A stretch of DNA of 64,000 nucleotides from Rhytidiadelphus loreus (lineage: Eukaryota; Streptophyta; Bryopsida; Hypnales; Hylocomiaceae): contig OX344764.1 in assembly GCA_947034895.1 (NCBI GenBank), positions 15,872,001 through 15,936,000 of the forward strand, given 5' to 3'. Made by a program: the position numbers and the translations under genes. Shown piece by piece: positions 55,155-64,000 of the stretch; the stretch's first letter is position 1, and the number at the start of each line of letters is the position of its first letter. Below the pieces are notes generated by a model, which saw only the letters and a program-made list of their open reading frames with translations, was not told where the DNA came from and did not search any database.

Positions 55155-57536
55155 ATGGTTGGACAAGGTGTTGGGAGGGGGGGGACCATGAATAATACGT
55201 GGAGGTCCACAAAGGATTGGGACCCTTGGCTAGTACCGTGTACCCCAATTGATAATTCCCCCCATGCTCGAAAATGCGTGTTTTGTGGGTGGAGCAAAGC
55301 ATTTGTACGAAAGAGAGCATTGATTCACTTTGGCTATGGCGGCTCGACTACATCGGAGCGTTGTAAGGAGATCCCTAGAATTGTACGAGAAAAGTTTCGG
55401 ACTGGCGAGGGGCAAGTTCCAAGGTCCATGAGTTACGAAGAGATGTATGATGCACCGACTAGACATGATGCACCAGTTAATGTTGCAGAGTCTATTGTCG
55501 CACCTGCGTTGGATGTCGAAGAAGAAGGGTCTCTCAATCCCTTTAAATCAAATGCAAGACCAAATCCTACGCTTGATTCAGTAGATTCTACTGGAACAAC
55601 GCTTGAGAGAAGGAGGAACATGCCATCTGTTTCTCGGCAAAGAAGCATGGATGAATCATTACAAATGGGCCGCAGACAAGAGTTGGATAGGTTGTGGGCT
55701 TCTTTCTTTTACGAGGCGAACATTTCATTTAATGTTGTGCGCCACCCGGCCTTCATGAATGCTGTTAAACAAACTGCAGCAGTTGGATTCGTGTACCAAC
55801 CGCCACCGTATAATGCGATTCGCACGAAAATGATAGATGTTAAGAAGGCATCGGTTGAAGCCATGGTCTCGGAGCGGACGAGGGTTTCAATAAGTCAGTA
55901 TGGAGCGACAATTTGTTCAGATGGTTGGTCCGATACTAATTCGCGGCCGTTACTAAATATGATGTTGGTGTGTCCCGCCAGGGATGTCTTTTTGGGATCA
56001 GTGGATAGTACTGGGGAGAAGAAGGATATATCTTACACGACTGAGACGATGGCACGATACATTGAGGAAGTTGGGCCTACCAACGTTGTGCAATTGTGTA
56101 CGGACAATGCTGTAGTCATGACGGGGGCGATGGCAAGGTTGGAAGAAAGGTACCCTCACATTTATAGCCAGGGTTGTGCGGCACACATTTTGGACTTACT
56201 CTTAGAAGACTGGGGAAAGGATCAGAGAGTAAAGGAGTTGGTAAAAAAGGCTTCATCAATTGTGAAGTTCATCAAGAAATACCAACATACTTTGGCGTTG
56301 TTTCAGAGATTTTCACCAAACAAAGTGTTGAGACTTCCAAGCAAAACACGTTTTGCCACAAATTTCTTGATGATTGATCGTTTGGTAGACTGCAAGCAAG
56401 CAGTGCACAACGTGACACTGGATGAGACATACATGACGTTTGAGTTGAGTTTGCAAAACCGCAAAAATGGACATTTCATTATGGGCAAGGCCAAACTTGC
56501 AAGGCAAGATATCCGTTCAAAAGAGTTCTGGGTTCAGTGTGACAATTTCCTCCATATGATAGAGCCTGTGCTGCTTTGTCTTCGTCATTTTGATGGAAAA
56601 GTCCCGGCAATGCCAAAAGCTTTAGTAATGATGACAGCCTTGAAGGAGCACATTTATTCTCTCAAGAATGCTCCATTTTTCCTTGATCCAGTGGTGGCAA
56701 CACGATATGAGAAACAATTTGATGCTCGCTAGAAGTTGATGATTACTGACCTACACTATGCGGGGGCACTACTAAATCCATACTTGAGTGACGTGGAGGC
56801 TATTCATAACAATGGCTACGCGAAGGGAGCTTTGAATCGAGTCATACGAAAACTGAGCGTACCATTGAACGTGTCAGTGGTGGAAGCAATGTAGGAGCTA
56901 ACTCAATTTGAAGAGAAGACAGGTGCATTCGATCCTTTACATGAGGCTCTCGATATCATTGAATGTCAATTATTGCCTCATCAATGGTGGAATCGTGTGG
57001 GGGGCAATGCTCTTCCAAAAATTGCAAAGCAAATTCTCGGTTTAACGTGCTCTGCATCTTCGTGTGAAAGGAATTGGAGCATGTATTCCTTTGAGCACAA
57101 TAAAGTGCGAAACCGCTTGGCCACGACAAAGGCAGAGACATTGGTGTATATCTACGCGAACAACAAACTTGAACGTCAAAAACGTGGACACAATCCAGCC
57201 ATTTTTTACGACCAGATGCTTGCAGATGGAGATGATGAGGACGAGCGTGATGGGCCTTTGTCTTCAGGGGAAGAAGACGACGTTGTTCCATATTTTATGA
57301 GAGAACGCAAGAACCGCAGGGATGAAAAGGATCGGTTGCGCAACAATCCTTGGAATGCAATGGTTAGGCCGCCACATAGTCCTCCACGACCAGGGTTGTC
57401 TTGTCTGACAGAATTTCGAGTTTTTGTGTCTAATAGACGTCGCATGTCGCATGTCGAATTGTCGAGTTGTCGAGTAAGGGCGGTTTTTGTTGTCGTGTAC
57501 GGATTTCGGATTTCAAATTTTTTTACCCCTTGGTAA
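55155..57536 (+). pseudogene. hAT transposase (DUF659) gene with two in-frame TAGs
   Basis: The ATG at 55155 (MVGQGVG) aligns with the start of the intact paralog at 61591. It shows a BED-type finger (CVFCGWSKAFVRKRALIHFG), DRLWASFFYEANISFNVVRHP, and DUF659 with CSDGWSDT and CTDNAVVMTG. The C-terminal dimerisation domain has LPHQWWNRVGGNALPK and CSASSCERNWSMYSF. The catalytic D, D and E are kept. TAGs at 56730-56732 (replacing the Trp of DARWKLM) and near 56892 break it; between and after them the frame is open. After about 57390 homology to the paralog stops where CAGGGTTGTC begins, so the 3' end looks cut by an insertion. The remaining codons to 57536 are unrelated. Confidence 0.88.
57391..57480 (+). 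mobile_element. Putative hAT-like terminus interrupting the hAT gene
   Basis: CAGGGTTGTCTTGTCTGACA starts exactly where paralogy of the hAT gene ends. Subterminal repeats GTCGCATGTCGCATGTCGAA and TTGTCGAGTTGTCGAG follow, and array A7 begins about 185 bp inside. The flank is TCCACGAC (57383-57390). No partner end or second TSD was found in the window. Confidence 0.5.
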
Positions 57537-57574
57537 AACGGACTGTCCTATGTGGCTGTGACGTGGCGTGCTTC

Positions 57575-57780
57575 CTGAGGGGCGACCGCGGGTAGGGGTG
57601 ACCACGGGTAGGGGCGACCGCGAGTAGGGGGGCGACCACGGGTAGGGCGACCTCGGGTCCAAAATCCTAGGCGACTGCGGGTCCGAATCCAGGGCGACCG
57701 CAGGTTCGAAGTCCAGGGCGACTGCGGGTCCGAAATCCAGGGTGATTGCGGGTCCGAAATCCAGGGCGACCGCGGGTCCT
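57575..57780. repeat. GC-rich array A7
   Basis: About 11 forward units GGGCGACCGCGGGTAG / GGGCGACTGCGGGTCCGAAATCCA. It is the only array not upstream of a gene start; it lies downstream of the broken hAT gene and inside the putative terminus at 57391. Confidence 0.9.
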
Positions 57781-57784
57781 ACTT

Positions 57785-58303
57785 CATGGGCTACAAGTCT
57801 GGGGCCCCCACAACATTTTTTTTCCAATATTTATTCTTCAACCAACATATTCCACGGCAAATCGGCAATATATAAGCATTGAATTATATGCTCGGTACGT
57901 ACCAAAGCAAATGAACATGCATTATGTAATGATATATCATGGGACAATCAATTCATAAGCCTAAAACATAATAATAATAAAAACCTTGGACAATAATCAT
58001 ATTAATTTAAATGGAACTGCGTACATACATAGGGATGATCTTCACAATTGAGTACCAAGACCACTCCTGTTTGAAATTGCACACTTATTTGCAAAAAATA
58101 CGAATACCTTCATTAATCATCATCGTCAACACCAAAGTACCTTTTACAATCTTCCTGACTTTGTGAAGCCAAGTGATGGACTACACAAAATTCAAAATCT
58201 ACCTATTTCATTACAAGCTTTGGCAACAAATCTTCACTACAAGGCATTGATGTTAAATCCTTATAGTACTATTTGAAGGCCTCTACATCTATAATGCAAC
58301 ACA
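57785..58303. other. Intergenic, no gene seen
   Basis: AT-rich 3' flank of the minus-strand hAT gene. No ORF or repeat recognised. Confidence 0.45.
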
Positions 58304-61300
58304 TTACATTGTGAAGGTAGAATCGCTTTCCGCTTCATCTGCATTGGGGTGGGTGTCTTCATGTGGCCCACTACTGTCACTAGCTCCTGAGACCTCGTTT
58401 TCATCATGCTCTCTGCTTGTAGGTTGAAGGATCACCTCACGTTCCACCTCAGAGTTCAAATTTCGCACTTGTGTTTCTAAACCACCAACAACTTTGGCTA
58501 GCACTAATCGCTTTGTCAGTCTCGATGCATCAGTGGTTCCATTGATAATAGGGCCTGTCGGTCGCTCAAGCACCTGCTGCCCAACATGTTGACGCTCTGC
58601 TCTCGCTGCTGCGCTTGATGGCCAAGGATTACGAGTGGAATTTCGTTCTCCAATGACAAATGGATGGATCGCATGGTTTTGACGCTTGGGGTTCCGTGTC
58701 AGTCTGTCTTGCGTCTTGCGGGTTCGTTTATTTCTTGATTTGGAGTGTTCACGCGATCGCCTGGATGATTCTCCAGAGCCTGACATCAACGAGGCCGGAG
58801 TAGGTTGTGGAGCTGAGCCATGAACTCCTTCATCAACGATTTGTCGTAGATCATTATGTGTCGGCGACCTTGTTAGAGGAGTTGGTACTATCCTCGATGT
58901 TGTGGCAATGTCTACACTTGCAGGGCGATTGGACCCACGGGTACGAGTCTCGTTGAATACCACTTGCAATGGCGCATCTGAATCGTACACCCTAGTTTCT
59001 GTTGCAGTGTTGTTGGTCGGTGCTAAACTTGGACGAACTGCAGGTACCTCTTCAATATGCGACACCTCTTCTTGCCTTTCACCCTGTACATTAACTCGTA
59101 CACCACTTTGGAGGTTCATTGGCATACTAGGCGGCAGACATGTGGCAATTGGAGACCTTACAAGCTCCACTTCATCTGCCACTGGAATATCTGCACCGTC
59201 ATTGTTGTCATCAGGAGTTCTTTCCCTCGTTGGGTCTGCATTGATTACCGGAAATGCATCCCAAGCCGATACATGAGGGGCTTCGTCTCTGCGGTGGTGC
59301 GACGCCTCTGGAGAGCTCAATCCATCATCATCACCCACGAAAGTGTTGTGGTATCGTCCTCGTGGAGGACTACCTACACGGGGCACCATACCAGCCCACC
59401 TATTTCCACGGAGGCGTTCTTCTACTACCACACGTCTCTGTTCTTCTCTCAAATCTCTAAACCTAACTTCATCTTCGTCCTCCGAAGAATATGGTTCTTC
59501 ATTCTCTTCATCTGTATCTCCATCTACAAGGTACTTTTCGTAGAATAGTACTGGATTGTGTCCTTGTTTTTCACGTTCCAATTTGTTGTTGGTGTAGATA
59601 TACACCAACATCTCAGCCTTCTTTGTGGCTAGGCGATTACGCACTTTATCGTGTACAAACGAATACATGCTCCAGTTTCTTTCACAAGATGATGCTGAGC
59701 ATGTCAAAGACAAAACTCTCCTTGCTATTTTTGGAAGAGCGTTCCCATCCACACGATTCCACCATTGATGAGGCAACAAGTTACATCGAGTAACATCTGG
59801 AGCCTCTTGTAATGGATCAAAGGGACCCGACTTCTCTTCAAATTCCGTCAACTCAGCAATTGCTTCATCTTCATCCACATTCAATGGTCCGCTCAATTTT
59901 CTGATGACTCGATTCAATGCCCGCTTTGCCTCTCCATTGTTATGAAGCTCTTCCACATCTGTCAAATACGGGTTCAACAATGCCCCTGCGTAATGGAGGT
60001 CCGTGCGCATCAACTTCCAACGAGCATCAAATTGTTTTAGGAACTTCGTCGCGGTCTGCTCATCAAGAAAGAACGGAGCCTCTTTTAAAGTGCACACGTG
60101 CTGACGAAGGCTACTCATTATTATCCAAGCTTTCGGCATCGCCGGTATTTTGCCATCGAACTGGCGCAGAGCAAGAATCACTGGAAGAACCATGTGCTGG
60201 AAATTACCGCATTCCACCCAAAACACTTCCGAAACTATGTCCTCTCGCGCTTTACGGGCCCGCTCTCTTGTAATGAGTCCGTTTGTTCTGCTGACCAAAC
60301 TATTCTCAAATGGCATATACGTCTCGTCCCCCACCACGAATTGAAGCGCTTGTTTGCACTCTACCAAACGGTCTATCATGAGAAAATGCACTGCGAAGCG
60401 TGTGGCCGCGGGAAGTCTCAATGACTTCTTCAGCGAGTACTTACGGAAGAGACCCAAAGTCAAGTGGTACTTCTTTATAAACTTCACAATTGCCCTGGCC
60501 TTATCCACTAGATCTTTGATCCTTTTTTCCTTTCCCCAGTCTTCCAAAAGTAAGTCCAATATATGTGCGGCACATCCTTGCGTATACATGTGGGGATACC
60601 TTGCTTGCAACTCGCGCATTGACCCTGTCATTACGGAAGCATTGTCTGTACACAATTGGACAATATTTCCTGGTCCCACCTGCTCTATGTAGGTAGCCAT
60701 TGTATTCACCGTATACGCCATGTCTTTCCTCTCTCCTGTAGTGTCCACCGATCCCAGGAAGACATCACCCGCAGGGCAAACGAGCATCATATTCAACAAG
60801 GGACGGTGATTTGTATCTGACCATCCATCTGAACAGATAGTGGCTCCATATTGGGTAATAGAACTCTTTGTTCGACTACTGACCATTTTCGTAACAGCCT
60901 CCTTCTTCACATCAAGTAGTTTAGTGCGCACCGCATTGTACGATGGCGGGGAATATGGAAATCCACATGTCGAAGTTGCTTTCACAGCATTCACAAAGGC
61001 TGGGTGCCGCACCACATTGAATGCAATGTTAGCCTCATAAAAGAAAGAAGCCCATAGTCTGTCCAAGTTTTGTCTTTCATTGACCCGGAATGATTCATCC
61101 ATGCTTTGTTGACGAGAAGTCGAGGTTGAGCGCATCCTTCTCACCGTCACAGGAGTAGAATTCGTTGAATCTGGATTACGAGGCGGTGCATTAGGTGCTT
61201 CTGTCCTGTCGCTTGGGTCCACAGACCCTTCCACTGATGCATCCACAGTATACCCTGCAACGGACTCAGCAACAACATCAACCTCAAGATCTACTCCATG

Positions 61301-61591
61301 CATCTCCTCCAAACTCATTTCTTTTGGTACAATCCCTTCACAGTTTCTGAATAATTCGAGGACTACGGATGGAATACGTTTACAACGTTCCACTGTTGAT
61401 GTACGGGGGTAACCAAAGTGACCAAATGCCCGCTTCCGCACGAAAACTTTGTTCCAACCACAAAAAATACAAGTCCTCGTATTTGCGGAACGAGCGGGGT
61501 TCATTTCAATAACCAACCAGGGATCCCACTCCTTTGTGGCTCTTCGAGTATCATTTATGTTCGTCCTCCTCCCCGCTCCTCGGTTTGCCAT
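58304..61591 (-). CDS. Intact hAT transposase, DUF659 type, with long C-tail
   Basis: 1095 codons, no intron, ATG at 61591. BED-like zinc finger: C41, C44, with His near 58 and C70. DUF659 covers about 180-370. The hAT RNase H-like catalytic residues are visible as D255 (CSDGW), D316 (CTDNA) and E637 (SSCERNW). The Dimer_Tnp_hAT region is about 600-680 (LPHQWWNRVDGNALPK, VRNRLATKKAEMLVYI). It would cut and paste elements with matching TIRs, leaving 8-bp TSDs. Residues 680-1095 are an unusual extension: acidic stretches, Ser/Arg-rich low complexity (SGSGESSRRSREHSKSRNKR) and a short coil (KVVGGLETQVRNLNSEVERE). It could be active, or a domesticated DNA-binding protein. Array A8 lies upstream. 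TIRs for this gene were not identified. Confidence 0.93.
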   Translation of the reverse strand: MANRGAGRRTNINDTRRATKEWDPWLVIEMNPARSANTRTCIFCGWNKVFVRKRAFGHFGYPRTSTVERCKRIPSVVLELFRNCEGIVPKEMSLEEMHGVDLEVDVVAESVAGYTVDASVEGSVDPSDRTEAPNAPPRNPDSTNSTPVTVRRMRSTSTSRQQSMDESFRVNERQNLDRLWASFFYEANIAFNVVRHPAFVNAVKATSTCGFPYSPPSYNAVRTKLLDVKKEAVTKMVSSRTKSSITQYGATICSDGWSDTNHRPLLNMMLVCPAGDVFLGSVDTTGERKDMAYTVNTMATYIEQVGPGNIVQLCTDNASVMTGSMRELQARYPHMYTQGCAAHILDLLLEDWGKEKRIKDLVDKARAIVKFIKKYHLTLGLFRKYSLKKSLRLPAATRFAVHFLMIDRLVECKQALQFVVGDETYMPFENSLVSRTNGLITRERARKAREDIVSEVFWVECGNFQHMVLPVILALRQFDGKIPAMPKAWIIMSSLRQHVCTLKEAPFFLDEQTATKFLKQFDARWKLMRTDLHYAGALLNPYLTDVEELHNNGEAKRALNRVIRKLSGPLNVDEDEAIAELTEFEEKSGPFDPLQEAPDVTRCNLLPHQWWNRVDGNALPKIARRVLSLTCSASSCERNWSMYSFVHDKVRNRLATKKAEMLVYIYTNNKLEREKQGHNPVLFYEKYLVDGDTDEENEEPYSSEDEDEVRFRDLREEQRRVVVEERLRGNRWAGMVPRVGSPPRGRYHNTFVGDDDGLSSPEASHHRRDEAPHVSAWDAFPVINADPTRERTPDDNNDGADIPVADEVELVRSPIATCLPPSMPMNLQSGVRVNVQGERQEEVSHIEEVPAVRPSLAPTNNTATETRVYDSDAPLQVVFNETRTRGSNRPASVDIATTSRIVPTPLTRSPTHNDLRQIVDEGVHGSAPQPTPASLMSGSGESSRRSREHSKSRNKRTRKTQDRLTRNPKRQNHAIHPFVIGERNSTRNPWPSSAAARAERQHVGQQVLERPTGPIINGTTDASRLTKRLVLAKVVGGLETQVRNLNSEVEREVILQPTSREHDENEVSGASDSSGPHEDTHPNADEAESDSTFTM

Positions 61592-61654
61592 ATTGTTTAT
61601 CTGATATGCGTTATTCCAAACCGAAACGTATATGTACCCAAGTGCTTCGGAAAA

Positions 61655-61755
61655 AAAAATTATGACAAAGCCACCGCTTCGAGTAGTTTTCTAACCACTC
61701 AAAGCAAGGTTGTTGCCCTCTGAAGAATATAACATTGCATGAAGCCTCTTGAGAA
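61655..61755 (-). promoter_or_regulatory. Leader shared by the two hAT genes, copy 2
   Basis: Minus strand reads GAGGCTTCATGC, TTCTTCAGAGGGCAACAACC, then GAAGCGGTGGCTTTGTCATA, parallel to 54985-55090. Confidence 0.75.
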
Positions 61756-61879
61756 GATCCAAGCCATATGTTCATCAACAGAGCAATGGAAATCCAATGT
61801 TGTTCCTCTACATTTATAGTGCTTTCGGTCTTCCCTCCACACGCTCCAAGGATGGTTTTAGGGCGCCGCTACCAAACTC

Positions 61880-62290
61880 TATTACACCCGAGGTCGCCCT
61901 ACCCGACCGCTGGTCCACCTCCAGGCATATGGAGGCGCGCGCCTTTGCAGTAGTCGACTTCGGATCACATGGTGCGAACGCGGGTTCCGGCAGGCGACTT
62001 CGGGTCCGAAATAGGGCGAACGCGGGTCTAGGGAGGGCGACTTCGGGTCCAGGTGGGGCGACTTCGGGTCCAGGGGGGCGACTTCAGGTCCAGGGAGGGC
62101 GACTTCGGGTCCAGGGAGGGCGACTTCGGGTCCCGGATGGGCGACTTCGGGTCTCAGACGGGCGACTTCGGGTCCCGGATGGGTGACTTCGGGTCTCAGA
62201 TGGGCGACTTCGGGTCCCACATGGGCGACTTCGGGTTTCATGGGAGACTTCGAGTGCCATGGGCGACCTCGGGGGAAAGAAGGGCGACTT
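61880..62290. repeat. GC-rich array A8
   Basis: About 20 forward units, mostly GGGCGACTTCGGGTCC, with regular alternation of spacers (CAGGGA, CGGAT, CAGAC) at 62080-62230. Here TT replaces TG in the core. Read from the minus-strand hAT gene the orientation is the standard one. Confidence 0.9.
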
Positions 62291-62311
62291 CATGTGCATA
62301 AAGATTAACTT

Positions 62312-63470
62312 AACCCCTAAAGGACCATTGTCCCCTCAAGGAACAATATGGATTTTGGGCAGGTTCCTATGATCTCAATTTTTAATGAATTTTTTGGAAA
62401 CTATCTCATAATATACAAGAGCTTATTACCTTTATGGGAATATAAATTTTGTTGCAATTGGTACCTGGGATTCCGGGAACAAAAGTTATGGCATCTTTAA
62501 CATAATTTGTAAGGAAGTAAGGAACGTCTCAGGGCAGAAAAAGAAATCTACAATAATTTGAAATTAATTTTTTAATTTTTTTCTTCTTAAAGGTCATATT
62601 TTTGTCTACATGTGTAGCTTTGATTCATTCCATTTCGATTAGTAATGTGAAAGTTATGAACAATATTGTTTGGCAAGCAATCAAAATGAAATGATTCAAA
62701 GTTTTTCACATAGATATAAATCATAAGAAATTAAGAACCAATTTCAATATCAATTTTGTTATTGGAAATGCCTTGTCATTTGTGAAGAATATCATTAATT
62801 TTTCAGGGGACCAACTGAATGCTAAGTATTGAAAACTACTTATCATACAAAAACATTTGAACCACGTAGTGAGAAGTTCTAAAATTTGGTAGGCTTCGAA
62901 TTTAATCCTTTAAAAAATGTTGTGCCAAAGGAGATACTACAAATTTTATTCATGTTTCCCTTCTAAATATCACTATGATGCCAAAACAAACTATTTCACT
63001 CCTTACGGGTTTAGGATTTAGGAATATCTTCAAATCTATAGTAAACTTTATTTATTTTCACATCGTAGGAAGATCTTGCAATTGATGTACATGGCAAACT
63101 AGAAATTGTATGAAGTTGTTCAAATATAAATAATTGTTTGGATGTTCGGTATGAATTTCTTAAAAAGACAATGGTATTATTACATTGTTGGTATTTTGTG
63201 TAAATGAAAGCACAAAAGTCTACGTAGAAAACTGACCTACAACACATGCAATAAATGTATTTGACATGTGACATCAAGAATTAGATCTTCAACACATAAA
63301 GGCTAATTCATATAGGAATATTTATATATCTTTATTGAAGAAACAAAACATAGACCCCATTGTACAACATGAGGTGGTTCTAAAGGTCAAAGCAACCCTT
63401 CCGATACACACAAGTTTAGAAAAACAACTACCTATTAGTCTATTATTTACTAGAAGACTACCTCTAGCCC
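62312..63470. repeat. AT-rich dispersed repeat, no gene
   Basis: Opens TTAACCCCTAAAGGACCATTGTCCCC, as at 22902 and 32203, and continues with the same block order (GGCAGGTTCCTATGATCTC, CGGGAACAAAAGTTATG). The part after about 63010 is unique AT-rich sequence. Confidence 0.6.
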
Positions 63471-63474
63471 AAAA

Positions 63475-64000
63475 TCATGCAACATCCGTATTGGCCTCCT
63501 CTTCCCTTTTCTTCTTCATGACTTCAAACTCATGGGCCGCAATTCTATAAGCACTCTTCAAAAGGGGTAGGTCATGGTTCCACATCTTGTTTTTGATCCA
63601 AAAATTCTTGAACGTTCTCGCATAACCAATGTGTGCAGTCCGGAAATCTATTTGCTTCTGAAACTGGTGTTCAAGCTTCTTCAAAGAAACTAACTTCTGC
63701 TTCAAGGAAGCTACCTCTGATGTCAGCACACAATGCTCTTCATCTACTAATAATGCATCCAAAGCCATTGGAAGGTCAATGGGGCCTACAACCGTGGTTT
63801 CTTTTAGGTCATTCAACTTTGACTGCGCCTCTTCCACATCTTTCCTTTTGGTATTCAATCGGTTTTCTTCTGCCAAACACTCTTCCATTATTTTGGCCAT
63901 TCGTTTATCCAAGAACGGGGTGGAATTTGAGGTAGAGCCTCCATCTTTGCCTTTATTGAATTTCAAATAAAATTGCTCCAGCTCGTCCATTTCCTTTTGT
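63475..64000 (-). CDS. Partial WCHI-family gene (C-terminal part), runs off the edge
   Basis: Stop at 63475; the frame is still open at 64000, so only the C-terminal ~175 residues are here. It reads FYLKFNKGKDGGSTSNS, MAKIMEECLAEENRLNTKR, VEEAQSKLNDLKE, ASLKQKLVSLKKLE, and ends KKREEEANTDVA. This parallels the end of the 52.6-kb gene: FYLRF, GGSSSSSN, LAKIMEACKLEEDQ, VEEARSRLNSLK, VDLKRKLG. It is a coiled-coil-rich family member with an intact reading frame as far as seen. The N-terminal domain, and any GC-rich array upstream, would be beyond the window. Confidence 0.8.
   Translation of the reverse strand, partial: QKEMDELEQFYLKFNKGKDGGSTSNSTPFLDKRMAKIMEECLAEENRLNTKRKDVEEAQSKLNDLKETTVVGPIDLPMALDALLVDEEHCVLTSEVASLKQKLVSLKKLEHQFQKQIDFRTAHIGYARTFKNFWIKNKMWNHDLPLLKSAYRIAAHEFEVMKKKREEEANTDVA

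Noticed and set aside
36947..57400. 36947 and 57391 as the two ends of one hAT element
   Set aside because: Both read CAGGGTTGT on the plus strand; ends of one element must be inverted, and the flanking 8-mers differ.
58902..60692. Plus-strand ORFs of 100-163 codons opposite the hAT gene
   Set aside because: Antisense shadows of the intact 1095-codon transposase frame.
43545..62290. CRISPR-like regularly spaced repeats
   Set aside because: Unit and spacer lengths vary, spacers are low-diversity, there are no cas genes and the context is a plant nuclear genome; it is minisatellite.
1..64000. tRNA or rRNA genes
   Set aside because: No sequence with T-loop GGTTCGAATCC and matching A-box was noticed; a covariance-model scan would be decisive.

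Overview
The window looks like nuclear DNA of a land plant with a repeat-rich genome. It has Ty1/copia retrotransposons with plant-type LTRs, hAT elements with 8-bp target duplications, a cytosolic class I small heat-shock protein gene, and GT-AG introns. A decayed squalene-hopene cyclase (DXDD-type, not the oxidosqualene cyclase of seed plants) points to a seedless plant, most simply a fern, with moss or lycophyte as alternatives. This placement is inference; nothing in the window fixes the species.

Layout. 1-9.6 kb: a wrecked Copia element (Copia I) split by a 6.17-kb non-autonomous hAT element (1187-7352, perfect TIRs, 8-bp TSD) that carries a 220-bp satellite. 9.64-18.57 kb: a second Copia element (Copia II) with ~97% identical LTRs and a CTTAA TSD. 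It is itself split by a 3.95-kb TG...CA element (12029-15982) with a CTACT TSD. 18.6-19.1 kb: the small HSP gene, directly downstream of the Copia II insertion. 20.0-20.6 kb: an unrecognised minus-strand gene. 21-27 kb: a short tandem duplication and a nested foldback repeat. 27.4-29.4 kb: the cyclase pseudogene. 30-36.9 kb: MITEs and a 4.4-kb inverted repeat.

36.9-64 kb is a different kind of territory and the most interesting part. Seven genes or broken genes lie in this stretch with starts in the window: three members of one unrecognised family (here called the 'WCHI' family, one carrying a RING-like finger), a divergent protein-kinase-like gene, a small multi-exon gene, and two hAT/DUF659 transposase genes. 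An eighth gene, a fourth WCHI-family member, runs off the right edge. Each of the seven has, a few hundred bases upstream, an array of a GC-rich ~14-17-bp unit with core GGCGAC[T/C][G/T]CGGGT. The unit nearest each gene is nearly always in the same orientation relative to that gene (reading ACCCGCAGTCGCC towards the start). Five of the non-transposase genes also share a conserved motif (GTGGCTGNATGCRTGCC, often after TTTCACCTAC) between array and start codon. The two hAT genes share their own leader. I read this as a co-dispersed gene set with common cis-elements, possibly cargo of, or co-opted from, large hAT-type elements: hAT-like termini (CAGGGTTGT) lie just outside two of the arrays.

Several genes of the set carry single disruptions (in-frame TAG/TGA, one frameshift), so parts of it are decaying, while the 1095-residue hAT transposase and the kinase-like gene are intact. 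All work was by eye; alignment identities and repeat boundaries are approximate unless TSD-defined.
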